DNA of 32,221 bases from Olsenella sp. Marseille-P4559 (GCF_900605015.1 NZ_LR027573.1:842075-874295), one strand, 5' to 3'; counted from the stretch's first letter, positions 23,506 to 31,101 are shown. Numbers and translations are program-made. Notes: a model not told the origin generated them from the sequence alone.

Positions 23506-24126
23506 TAGTTTGGCGGCGAGGTCCTCCAGCGCGTGGAAGCGGTGGGAGATGGCGTTCTTCTCTTCTGGAAGCAGCTCGGCCATGGCCTTGCCTGGGGTGT
23601 CGTTGGGCAAGAACAGCGGGTCGTAGCCAAAGCCGTGGGTGCCGCGGCGCACGTGGCCAACGAAGCCCTCGCAGTTGCCGTCGCCGCGAAGGACCTCCTC
23701 GCCCCGCACGAGCACAACCGTCGAGTGGAAGCGCGCCGTGCGCTTCTCGTCCGGTACGCCTGCCATAAGGCGGAGGAGCTTCTCGTTGTTGGCATCGTCG
23801 TTGCCGTGCTCGCCCGCCCAGCGCGCCGAAAAGATACCGGGCGCGCCGTCGAGGGCGTCCACGCAGAGGCCGGAGTCATCGGCAACGGTCATGGTAAGGC
23901 CGGTCTCCTTTATGGCCGCGCACGCCTTGATGAGCGCGTTCTCGAAGAAGTCCTTGCCGTCCTCGACGGGATCGGGGAAGTCCCCCAGCTCGCCTAGGGC
24001 AACAAAGCGCACCTGCGGCATGACCTTGGAGAGGATGGCCTCGATCTCTGTCACCTTGTGAGCGTTGCCGGTAGCCACGACCACGGTGTGCGCCGGGTCA
24101 AGCGTTGCGATATCTACTGCTGCCAC
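23503..24126 (-). CDS. rdgB: XTP/dITP pyrophosphatase (RdgB/HAM1)
   Basis: The enzyme hydrolyses dITP, ITP and XTP to the monophosphates and keeps deaminated purines out of DNA and RNA. The 207-residue protein has the family's VVVATGNAHKVTEIEAIL (nucleotide-binding N-terminus), TMTVADDSGLCVDALDGAPG with the conserved aspartates, and HGFGYDPLFLP near the C-terminus. It starts with GTG at 24126, 8 bases after AAGGG. It follows rph by 67 bases on the same strand, a pairing common in Actinobacteria and Firmicutes. Its stop codon is contributed by the palindromic repeat, so the last residues may have been reset by that insertion. Confidence 0.95.
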   Translation of the reverse strand: MAAVDIATLDPAHTVVVATGNAHKVTEIEAILSKVMPQVRFVALGELGDFPDPVEDGKDFFENALIKACAAIKETGLTMTVADDSGLCVDALDGAPGIFSARWAGEHGNDDANNEKLLRLMAGVPDEKRTARFHSTVVLVRGEEVLRGDGNCEGFVGHVRRGTHGFGYDPLFLPNDTPGKAMAELLPEEKNAISHRFHALEDLAAKL

Positions 24127-24193
24127 GATGTGTCCCTTCTCTGCCTACTCGCGAGCGACCCCTGATGGCATCTGCATACGCCCGGTGCGACCC

Positions 24194-24937
24194 CTACGCG
24201 CCAAAGCCCGTGACGTCACGCTGGATCTGGAGGAGCTGGTCGATTCCCGCCTGCCCCAGGTCAAGCAGGCGCCCAAGCTGCTCGCGGTCGAAGGTCGCGC
24301 GCTCGCCTGTGCCCTGGACCTCCACAATGCATCCGCTCGAGGAGCCCACGAGGTTCATGTCCACATCTGCGCGGGAGTCCTCCGGGTAGTCGAGGTCGAG
24401 CAGCTCGACGCCGCGCACCACGCCCATCGAGATGGCCGCCACCTGTCCCGTGAGGGGGATGCGCTTGATACGACCCTTGGCGTTTGCCGCAGAAAGCGCC
24501 TCGTAGAGAGCCACCCACGCACCTGTGATAGAGGCCGTGCGGGTGCCGCCGTCGGCCTGGATAACGTCACAGTCCACGGTCACCGTGAACTCGCCCAGGT
24601 GGCGCAGGTCGCACACAGCCCGAAGCGAGCGCCCCACCAGGCGCTCGATCTCCATCGAGCGACCCTTGCGCCCCTTGTACTCGCGCGGGGTACGGCGGCT
24701 GGTCGCCGCAGGGAGCATCGCGTACTCGGCAGTAACCCAACCATCTCGGCTGGCGCCGCGCCACTTGGGCACACCCTCCTCGATAGTTGCCGCGCACAGG
24801 ACGCGCGTGTCGCCAAACTCCGCCAGGCACGACCCGTCCGCGCTTTTCATAATGCTTGGGGTCAGCTTGACCGGGCGCATCTCGTTGACGGCTCGGTCAA
24901 AGCTGCGCTCCGGCCGAGCTGCGCCTTCCTGGGACAT
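24194..24937 (-). CDS. rph: Ribonuclease PH
   Basis: RNase PH trims the 3' ends of tRNA precursors using phosphate. The 247-residue protein fits the family: MRPVKLTPSIMKSADGSCLA near the start, the substrate-binding SRRTPREYKGRKGRSMEIER (about 80-99), the DCDVIQADGGTRTASITGA core (about 122-140), and the DLDYPEDSRADVDMN aspartates (about 178-192). The ATG at 24937 has AGGAGG 5-6 bases upstream. Its neighbour downstream is rdgB; a tRNA-Val lies 87 bases upstream on the same strand. Confidence 0.96.
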   Translation of the reverse strand: MSQEGAARPERSFDRAVNEMRPVKLTPSIMKSADGSCLAEFGDTRVLCAATIEEGVPKWRGASRDGWVTAEYAMLPAATSRRTPREYKGRKGRSMEIERLVGRSLRAVCDLRHLGEFTVTVDCDVIQADGGTRTASITGAWVALYEALSAANAKGRIKRIPLTGQVAAISMGVVRGVELLDLDYPEDSRADVDMNLVGSSSGCIVEVQGTGERATFDREQLGRLLDLGQAGIDQLLQIQRDVTGFGA

Positions 24938-24982
24938 GGGGCCTCCTGTCTGCCGGCGCGCATCCGCCGACGCTCATGCAAC

Positions 24983-25012
24983 GGGGCCAGCCGGCTCACG
25001 CCGACCGGCCCC
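24983..25012 (-). terminator. Hairpin after tRNA-Val
   Basis: On the minus strand a 13-base-pair stem (two G-T wobbles) forms around the loop GTGA, 12 bases after the tRNA's CCA. The T run is weak (GTTGC), so some read-through into rph is likely. Confidence 0.6.
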
Positions 25013-25023
25013 ACGTGTACTCA

Positions 25024-25099
25024 TGGTGGGCGATGACGGATTCGAACCGCCGACCTTGTGCGTGTAAGGCACCTGCGCTAGCCACTGCGCCAATCGCCC
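25024..25099 (-). tRNA. tRNA-Val(TAC)
   Basis: The minus strand forms a cloverleaf: acceptor GGGCGAT/ATCGCCC, D stem GCGC/GCGC, anticodon loop CTTACAC with anticodon TAC, T loop TTCGAAT, and encoded CCA (25024-25026). The anticodon stem has a G-A pair at its top, position 27-43, a small irregularity. The 3' end points to rph. Confidence 0.95.
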
Positions 25100-25260
25100 T
25101 TGCGTAGCGAGTGTACCACGGAACCGGTGGAGAAAAGGACTCTGGCCGAGGCAACGGTTGCTGATGGTCGCGGGTGAGGAGAGATCCGCCTCCGATCGCA
25201 GTGCGTCCGGGCCGTGGAGCAGCCTGGCCGAAAGAATCTCGTCGCGATTGGCACGTTTTT
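25100..25260. other. Spacer between tRNA-Val and the inverted-repeat element
   Basis: About 160 bases that should contain the tRNA-Val promoter. No gene is visible. The last 20 bases, up to the T run at 25256-25260, may belong to the neighbouring element. Confidence 0.4.
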
Positions 25261-25389
25261 ACGGTTGGTGGCAGTTTTTCGAGGTCACTCCGAGTACAAA
25301 CTGGTTCGATTCTTGTTGATTCGCAGGCCAGGGGTTTGCGACTTCAACGATTACATATAAGAAATTTACCCAAAACTGCCACCAACCGT
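25261..25389. repeat. 129-base element with perfect 18-base inverted ends
   Basis: ACGGTTGGTGGCAGTTTT (25261-25278) is exactly inverted at 25372-25389. The inside is about 93 bases, AT-richer than its surroundings, without an open frame. It ends 61 bases before the murE ATG. The shape fits a miniature inverted-repeat element or a long-range RNA hairpin. No target duplication is obvious. Confidence 0.7.
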
Positions 25390-25434
25390 CATTCCGGTGA
25401 GCCTGCCCCCCGACCAGAAAAGGAAGACGACGGC

Positions 25435-25443
25435 TGCTATACT
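25435..25443 (+). promoter_or_regulatory. Extended -10 promoter giving a leaderless murE message
   Basis: TGCTATACT is an extended -10 ending 7 bases before the murE ATG at 25451, so transcription should start at or next to the first base of the start codon. There is no Shine-Dalgarno before that ATG, which fits a leaderless message. Confidence 0.55.
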
Positions 25444-25450
25444 TGGCCCC

Positions 25451-26989
25451 ATGGATACTACACCCTCATCGCTCGCCCAGCTCCTCAACGCCGAGGGGCT
25501 GCTGGCCACCACCGCAAATGTCACCACCGAGAAGGGCTCGACGCCCGTCACCGGAGCCGACTGCGATTCTCGCGTCGTTGTCCCCGGTCACGTCTTTGTA
25601 TGCAAGGGAGCTGCGTTCAGGCCAACCTACCTCACCTCTGCGCTCGAAAAGGGCGCCGTGGCCTATCTCTGCGACGAGAACCGCGTCGGCGAGCTTGCAG
25701 CCACGGTACCAGGCGTCCCCGCACTTGTCGCCAGCGACCTGCGCCGCGCCATGGCGCTTGTCTCGGCCGAGGCCTTTGGTCACCCCGACCGCGACCTCAA
25801 GGTGGTAGGCATCACGGGCACCAAGGGCAAGTCCACGGTGTCCTACATGCTCCGCGCGGTTCTCGACGGAGACGAGCCCTATGCCCACGCAGGCGTCATG
25901 GGCTCCATCGAGACCTTCGACGGAATCGAGTGCGAGGAGAGCCACAACACCACGCCGGAGTCACCGGACCTGTGGCGCCACCTGGCAAACGCTCGCAAGG
26001 CGGGCCTTGCCTACATGGACATGGAGGTCTCGAGCCAGGCCCTCAAGTACGACCGCGTCCTGGGCCTTGGACTTGATGTGGCATGCTTCCTGAACATTGG
26101 CCGCGACCACATCTCCCCCGTGGAGCATCCCAACTTCGAGGACTACTTCCAGAGCAAGCTCCGCATCTTTGACCAGGCACGCGCTGCCGTGGTGAACCTT
26201 GACTCCGACGAGATTGAGACCATCCTTGACCGTGCGAGTCGCTGCGAGCGCGTAGTAACGTTCTCGGCGAAGGGACGCTCGGCTGACGTGTGGGCCACAG
26301 ACATCCAGACGGGCTACGGCACCGTCTCGTTCACCGCGCACACGCCCAGTTGGGAGGAGACCGTCTCCCTGGGCATGCCCGGCCTCTTCAACGTGGACAA
26401 CGCACTGGCCACGATAGCCATCTGCGAGGTTTTGGGCATTGGCTACGAGAGAATAGCGGAGCCCCTCTCGCGCGCCCGCGTCCCCGGACGCATGGAGCTT
26501 CTCCCCAGCCCCGACGCCAAGGTGGTCGCGCTGGTGGACTATGCGCACAACAGACTTTCCTACCAGCGGTTCTTCCCCTCGGTTAAGGAAGAGTTCGCCG
26601 GGTATCGCATCATCGCCGTCTTTGGTGCGCCCGGCGGCAAGGCCTACGAGCGCCGGCGCGAGCTTCCCGAGGAGGCGGCCAAGTACGCCGACTACCTCAT
26701 CTATACCGAGGAGGACCCGGCAAACGACCCCGTGGAGGAGATCTGCCAGCAGATGGCAGACGCCACGCCTGCGGGGACGGCGTACGAGGTGATTCTCGAC
26801 CGCGAGGAGGCCATTCACCGCGCTGTTCAGCTTGGCTACGAGGGCGAGGGGCCTGCGATTCTCTGCCTTCTCGCCAAAGGTGACGAGACGCGCCAGCACG
26901 AGGGCAACGAGTTTGTCCCCTGCCGGACCGACGGCGACATCTACCAGGAGGCCGTTCGCAACTGGCATGCGGCGCACCCGAAGGCGTAG
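25451..26989 (+). CDS. murE: UDP-N-acetylmuramoyl-tripeptide synthetase
   Basis: MurE adds the third residue to the cell-wall peptide precursor in the cytoplasm, using ATP. The 512-residue protein has the Mur ligase layout: an N-terminal UDP-binding domain (1-115), the ATP loop VVGITGTKGKSTV (118-130), a central domain with EVSSQALKYDRV, and a C-terminal domain with DYAHN and EDPANDP (about residue 420). The last motif resembles the DNPAND of Lys-adding enzymes rather than DNPR of diaminopimelate-adding ones, so I infer L-lysine or ornithine. The start at 25451 is supported by the leaderless promoter; an upstream in-frame start at 25397 would overlap the repeat region. Confidence 0.88.
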   Translation: MDTTPSSLAQLLNAEGLLATTANVTTEKGSTPVTGADCDSRVVVPGHVFVCKGAAFRPTYLTSALEKGAVAYLCDENRVGELAATVPGVPALVASDLRRAMALVSAEAFGHPDRDLKVVGITGTKGKSTVSYMLRAVLDGDEPYAHAGVMGSIETFDGIECEESHNTTPESPDLWRHLANARKAGLAYMDMEVSSQALKYDRVLGLGLDVACFLNIGRDHISPVEHPNFEDYFQSKLRIFDQARAAVVNLDSDEIETILDRASRCERVVTFSAKGRSADVWATDIQTGYGTVSFTAHTPSWEETVSLGMPGLFNVDNALATIAICEVLGIGYERIAEPLSRARVPGRMELLPSPDAKVVALVDYAHNRLSYQRFFPSVKEEFAGYRIIAVFGAPGGKAYERRRELPEEAAKYADYLIYTEEDPANDPVEEICQQMADATPAGTAYEVILDREEAIHRAVQLGYEGEGPAILCLLAKGDETRQHEGNEFVPCRTDGDIYQEAVRNWHAAHPKA

Positions 26990-26992
26990 GGG

Positions 26993-27008
26993 CGCCCGGC
27001 GCCGGGCT
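26993..27008. other. Palindrome after murE
   Basis: GCCCGGCGCCGGGC is a perfect 14-base palindrome just after the murE stop. No T run follows, so it is at best a weak terminator. Confidence 0.3.
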
Positions 27009-27169
27009 GACGCCGAAGCGCGCTTGTGCGGCGGCCCGTGCCGGATAGCCCTTCTCCGCTGGGATTATTGCGCGCAACACTTCCGCACCCGTGCCCCAGC
27101 GCCGCCCACGGCCACCCGCACCTCCGCCCCGGCCGTCCACCGACAAAGTAGACACCGCAATCACGCAAC

Positions 27170-27212
27170 AGGACAAATGTCCTTTTCTCTCCACCCCGCG
27201 CCAGCCTAGTAT
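27170..27212 (+). promoter_or_regulatory. Promoter with Crp/Fnr-type palindrome at about -42
   Basis: AGGACAAATGTCCT (27170-27183) is a perfect 14-base palindrome. A -10 hexamer TAGTAT lies at 27207-27212; at 17-base spacing the -35 region reads TTTCTC, far from consensus. With a start near 27219 the palindrome centre is at about -42, the position of class II Crp/Fnr-activated promoters. The leader would be about 24 bases. Confidence 0.55.
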
Positions 27213-27242
27213 GCTGGCAGCATGCACTGGAGGGAGGCAAAA

Positions 27243-27980
27243 ATGGACACGCTCGGCTACCTGTCCGGCCTAGACGCTCCGGTTAGAGACAGGCTTCTCC
27301 CCTGGGCCGGACGCATCCCCGCAGCCCTTCTCAGCAGGTGCTCCCTTGCCCGTCTGGACAAGGGAGACGAGCTGGTGCACGAACTCGACCGCTTTAGCTA
27401 CATCTACGTGCTCACGCGTGGCACCATTGCCTCGACAAGCCCCCTCGTGGACGGCGGCACCTACGTAATCGATGAGTTCCGCGCCCCTGTCGTCTTTGGC
27501 GAGATGGAAGCCATCGGCGCCAGCCCCTTCTACCACAGCTCCCTCACGGCGACAACGCCCGCCGAGCTTCTCCGCACCTCGAGCAGCGACTATCTCGCGT
27601 GGCTCACCGGCGACGCCGAAGCGCTTCTCGCCCGCTCGCGCTGGGTGGTGCAACGCCTCGCAAGCCAGTCAAGCCACGAGCGCTCGCTTCTCACATGGAC
27701 TGCCGAAAAGCGCGTTGCCCATGTGTTCTGCCAGCTCTACGAGGAAGGCGGACGCGAGCGCCTCGTGGTGCCACTCACGCGCGCACGGCTTGCCGAGCGC
27801 ATCGGCGTAAGCACCAAGACGGTGAGCCGCTCGGTGGCCTCGCTTGCCGGCGCCGGCATGGCTCGCCTTGAGGGCCGAAAGATCGTAATCGACCGAGAGG
27901 CGTTCGCGCTTCTCGAGAAAATGCTCCGCAACGAACTTGGCCAGGGAGTACACACCAGCGAAGGGAGACCGCGCTCATGA
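27243..27980 (+). CDS. Crp/Fnr-family transcriptional regulator
   Basis: A 245-residue regulator with an N-terminal cyclic-nucleotide-binding-type beta-barrel (about 25-125; IYVLTRGTIASTSPLVDGGT), a dimer helix (125-150) and a C-terminal winged helix (178-205: PLTRARLAERIGVSTKTVSR). It has only two cysteines (33 and 163), so it lacks the cysteine cluster of oxygen-sensing FNR; its signal is unknown. The ATG at 27243 follows GGAGGGAGG. Its stop overlaps the yjjI start (ATGA), so it is translationally coupled to the glycyl radical enzyme. The palindrome in its own promoter is the probable target, implying autoregulation and control of yjjI-yjjW. Confidence 0.88.
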   Translation: MDTLGYLSGLDAPVRDRLLPWAGRIPAALLSRCSLARLDKGDELVHELDRFSYIYVLTRGTIASTSPLVDGGTYVIDEFRAPVVFGEMEAIGASPFYHSSLTATTPAELLRTSSSDYLAWLTGDAEALLARSRWVVQRLASQSSHERSLLTWTAEKRVAHVFCQLYEEGGRERLVVPLTRARLAERIGVSTKTVSRSVASLAGAGMARLEGRKIVIDREAFALLEKMLRNELGQGVHTSEGRPRS

Positions 27981-29491
27981 AGACCATCGACAACACCCAG
28001 GAGTTCTACGACATCTGCACGGCAAGCAACCTTACCTACAAGCAGAAGCTTCTGCACCTGGCACAGGCGGCAGAGAACAGCATCGACCCCATCAAGCGCC
28101 CCAAGGAGGCCGACTACTTCTTTGAGCACGGCGGCATCGACTACATGTGCGAGGGCAACGCCCCGTATCGCCCGCGCTACATCTGCCCGGATTACGGCAA
28201 GTTCCTGGCGCAGGGCAGCGAGTTTCTCCGCCTAGATGCGCCCAAGACCCTTGATGACGCGCTGTGGGGCCTGGCGATGCTCTACGACAACGTGCCCTCC
28301 GTCACCAGTCGGCCGGTCTATGTGGGACAGCTTGACCATATGCTTGACCCCTACCTCGATGGCTACACGGACGAGGAGGTCAGGGCACGATTTCGTCACT
28401 TCCTCGACTACATCGACCGCACCGTGGCCAGCGGATACTGCCACGCCAACATTGGCCCCAAGGAGACGCGCGCCGGCCGCCTGCTCATGGAGGTCGAGCA
28501 GGAGCTTGCTAACGCAGTCCCCAACTTCACGCTCAAGTACGACCCCGCCATCACACCAGGCGGCTTTGCCCGTCTCGCCGTCAAGACCGCCCTCAGGTGC
28601 GCAAACCCCGCCTTTGCCAACGATCGCATCCACCGCAAGACCTACCCCGGCGGCTACACGGTCGTGAGCTGCTACAACGTGCTCCCCATGGGCGGCGGCT
28701 CCTACTGCCTTGACCGCCTGCTGTTCCCGCGCCTTGCCGACATGGCCTCGAGCGTGGACGACTTCATGGACAACGTCCTCCCCTCGGCCACAGGCGCGCT
28801 GCTCGAGTACATGAACTCCCGCATCAAGTTCCTGGTGGAGGAGTCCAACTTCTTTGAGACGTCGTTCCTTGCCGAGGAGGGGCTCATCAGCCGAGACCGC
28901 TTCTGCGCGATGTTTGGCGTGGCCGGCATGAGCGAGGGCGTGGCAAAGCTGCTGAGGCTCGGCGGCAAGCGCGCCTATGGCACCGACGACGAGGCCAACG
29001 ACCTTGCCGATCGCATCATGCGCCAGGTCTACAAGCAGGTCTTGGAGTTTCCGGCCGTGTACTCCGAGGTGGCCGGCAACCGCTTCACACTGCACGCGCA
29101 GGCCGGCTTTGCCGACATGGAGGGCGTCACGCCAGGCGTGCGCATTAAGGTGGGCGACGAGCCTGAGGTCTTCTACGACCACATCCGCCACAGCGCCCGC
29201 ATGCACCGCTTCTTCAACGCCGGTGTCTCGGACATCTTCCCCGTGGAGCCCACGGCCGAGTCCAACCCCGACGCCATCCTCGACGTGGTGAAGGGCGCCT
29301 TTGCCATCGGCGACAAGTACCTCTCGTTCTACTCGTCCGACAGCGACCTGGTGCGCATTACGGGTTTCTTGGTAAAGCGCTCCGAGATGGAGAAGTTCGC
29401 GCGTGGGGAGGCCGTGCTTGCCGATACCTCGCACGACGGCGAGGGCAACTGGCGCGCGAACGACCTCGCCGACCGCAAGGTCCGCCTGTAG
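27977..29491 (+). CDS. yjjI: YjjI-family glycyl radical enzyme
   Basis: A 504-residue enzyme of the YjjI (DUF3029) group of glycyl radical enzymes, related to anaerobic ribonucleotide reductase and pyruvate formate-lyase. The glycyl radical site is VRITGFLV with G463; candidate thiyl cysteines are C232 in VVSCYNVLPMGGGSYC and C244. EGNAPYRPRYICPDYGKFL (59-77) and TPGVRIKVGDEPE match E. coli YjjI closely. The reaction is not established. It is oxygen-sensitive by nature and must be activated by YjjW, encoded 10 bases downstream. The ATG overlaps the regulator's stop by four bases. In E. coli the pair lies beside deoCABD; here deoC is next door. Confidence 0.93.
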   Translation: MKTIDNTQEFYDICTASNLTYKQKLLHLAQAAENSIDPIKRPKEADYFFEHGGIDYMCEGNAPYRPRYICPDYGKFLAQGSEFLRLDAPKTLDDALWGLAMLYDNVPSVTSRPVYVGQLDHMLDPYLDGYTDEEVRARFRHFLDYIDRTVASGYCHANIGPKETRAGRLLMEVEQELANAVPNFTLKYDPAITPGGFARLAVKTALRCANPAFANDRIHRKTYPGGYTVVSCYNVLPMGGGSYCLDRLLFPRLADMASSVDDFMDNVLPSATGALLEYMNSRIKFLVEESNFFETSFLAEEGLISRDRFCAMFGVAGMSEGVAKLLRLGGKRAYGTDDEANDLADRIMRQVYKQVLEFPAVYSEVAGNRFTLHAQAGFADMEGVTPGVRIKVGDEPEVFYDHIRHSARMHRFFNAGVSDIFPVEPTAESNPDAILDVVKGAFAIGDKYLSFYSSDSDLVRITGFLVKRSEMEKFARGEAVLADTSHDGEGNWRANDLADRKVRL

Positions 29492-29501
29492 GGGCGCAGC
29501 G

Positions 29502-30341
29502 GTGTCCGCGCACGTACCGATAAACAACATCATCCCGTTTTCGCTGGTCGACGGGCCGGGGGCGCGTTGCTCGGTGTTTGTGCAGGGGTGCAACATCCAC
29601 TGCGCGTACTGCCACAACCCCGAGACGCAGCGGCTCTGCGTAAGGTGCGGCGTCTGCGTGGAATCGTGTCCCGTGGGCGCCCTCAAGATGGCGTGCGGCA
29701 CCGTCGAGTGGAACCCAGCCACGTGCGTGAGGTGCGACACGTGCATCCACGTGTGCCCCCATCGCTCCTCGCCGCGCATCCTCTACCTGGACGCCCATCA
29801 AACCTTTGAGCGCGTGAGCTCCTATGCGCCCTTCATTCGCGGCGTCACCTGCTCGGGCGGCGAGTGCATGCTCTATCCGGAGTTTCTCTCCGAGTTCTTT
29901 TCGCTGTGTCGAGGCGCGGGGCTGGGATGCCTTATCGACTCAAACGGCACCGTGGACTTCTCCGAGCACGAGAGCCTCCTCGCACTGTCCGATGGCGTGA
30001 TGCTGGACCTTAAGTGCTGGGACGATGCGTGGTTCGTCTCGCTTACGGGAAAAGACGGCGTAGCAGTGCGGAAGAACCTCGCGTTCCTTGCCGAGCAGAA
30101 CAAACTGGCTGAGCTGCGTGTCATTGTGACCGAGGGGTGGAACGACCCCGAGGATGCCGTCCGTGGGGCGGCAGACGTGCTGCGCGAGAGGACAGCGGCT
30201 ACGCGGCTGAGGCTCATGCGCTTTCGCCGCTTTGGCGTGCGCGGGAAGATGGAGAACGCCCCGTCCCCCTCGGACGAGCGCATGGACGGCATAGAGGCGT
30301 TGGCGCGGTCTTTGGGTTTTGGGACTGTCGTGGTGAGCTAG
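29502..30341 (+). CDS. yjjW: YjjW-family glycyl radical enzyme activase (radical SAM)
   Basis: YjjW uses S-adenosylmethionine and a [4Fe-4S] cluster to create the radical on YjjI. The 279-residue protein has the radical SAM motif GCNIHCAYC (C30, C34, C37). Two ferredoxin-type sets follow: C46, C49, C52, C56 (CVRCGVCVESC) and C75, C78, C81, C85 (CVRCDTCIHVC). The SAM-binding GGE is in CSGGECM. Two extra clusters are usual for activases of this kind. It starts with GTG at 29502, 7 bases after AGGGG; the frame is open upstream, but that overlaps yjjI without a start signal. Third gene of the regulator-yjjI-yjjW operon. Confidence 0.93.
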   Translation: MSAHVPINNIIPFSLVDGPGARCSVFVQGCNIHCAYCHNPETQRLCVRCGVCVESCPVGALKMACGTVEWNPATCVRCDTCIHVCPHRSSPRILYLDAHQTFERVSSYAPFIRGVTCSGGECMLYPEFLSEFFSLCRGAGLGCLIDSNGTVDFSEHESLLALSDGVMLDLKCWDDAWFVSLTGKDGVAVRKNLAFLAEQNKLAELRVIVTEGWNDPEDAVRGAADVLRERTAATRLRLMRFRRFGVRGKMENAPSPSDERMDGIEALARSLGFGTVVVS

Positions 30342-30367
30342 CGGGGGCTGACTGCTTGTTTTGGGAG

Positions 30368-30409
30368 TTCGGTCCGGCACTGGGCGCAGTGCCGGACCGA
30401 ATGCGTTTT
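30368..30409. terminator. Shared terminator between convergent yjjW and deoC
   Basis: A perfect 14-base-pair stem (30368-30381 with 30388-30401) has a 6-base loop and is followed by TGCGTTTT on the plus strand. It lies 26 bases after yjjW and 30 bases after deoC and probably stops both transcripts; the T run is better for yjjW. Confidence 0.8.
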
Positions 30410-30431
30410 GATGCCGTGGGGGTCGGCGGCG

Positions 30432-31073
30432 CTACCCCTCGACGATCTTGATGCCGGCGCTGCAGCCCAGACGGTCCGCCCCGGCCTCGACCATGGCGAG
30501 CGCCTCGTCCTTGGTGTGGATGCCGCCTGCCGCCTTGACCTTGCAGCGGGTACCCACGGTCTTGCGCATGAGCGCCACGTCATGAACCGTTGCGCCGCCG
30601 GTAGAGAAGCCAGTGCTGGTCTTCACGAAGGCGGCACCCGCTGCGACGGCGTCCTCGCAGGCGCGCACGATCTGCTCGTCATCGAGCAGGCAGCACTCCA
30701 GAATCACCTTCACGGGATGTCCGGCAGCGGCCTTCACAACGGCAGCGATATCGTCCCTCACGTAGGCGTCGTCTCCCGCGATGAGGTGGCCGACGTTTAC
30801 CACCATGTCCACTTCGGTGGTGCCATCCTCGACAGCCTGTGCAGTCTCAGCGGCCTTGGCCTGCGTGGAGCATGCGCCCAAGGGGAACCCTATGCAGGCA
30901 GTGATGCCCACGCCTGTGCCCGCCAAGCGCTTGGCCGCAAGCGCGGTCCAGCAGGAGTTGATTGCCACGGTGGCAAAGTGATGAGCGACCGCTTCGTCGC
31001 ACAGGCGCTCGATGTCTGCCTGCGTCGCGTTCTGCTTGAGGTTGGTGTGGTCAATGTAGCCGTTGAGTTCCAT
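30432..31073 (-). CDS. deoC: Deoxyribose-phosphate aldolase
   Basis: DeoC splits deoxyribose-5-phosphate into glyceraldehyde-3-phosphate and acetaldehyde, the last step in deoxynucleoside breakdown after Pdp and DeoB. The 213-residue class I aldolase has the Schiff-base lysine K151 in AAFVKTSTGF, the proton-relay lysine K180 in VKAAGGI, and D89 in EVDMVVNVG. The ATG at 31073 follows GAGGATG; the frame is open to 31274 but that extension crosses the promoter. It is separate from the main nucleoside operon but converges on yjjI-yjjW. The acetaldehyde made here needs further anaerobic metabolism, and no aldehyde dehydrogenase is in the window. Confidence 0.95.
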   Translation of the reverse strand: MELNGYIDHTNLKQNATQADIERLCDEAVAHHFATVAINSCWTALAAKRLAGTGVGITACIGFPLGACSTQAKAAETAQAVEDGTTEVDMVVNVGHLIAGDDAYVRDDIAAVVKAAAGHPVKVILECCLLDDEQIVRACEDAVAAGAAFVKTSTGFSTGGATVHDVALMRKTVGTRCKVKAAGGIHTKDEALAMVEAGADRLGCSAGIKIVEG

Positions 31074-31101
31074 GATGCATCCTCGATCTCCACGATGTCG
31101 C

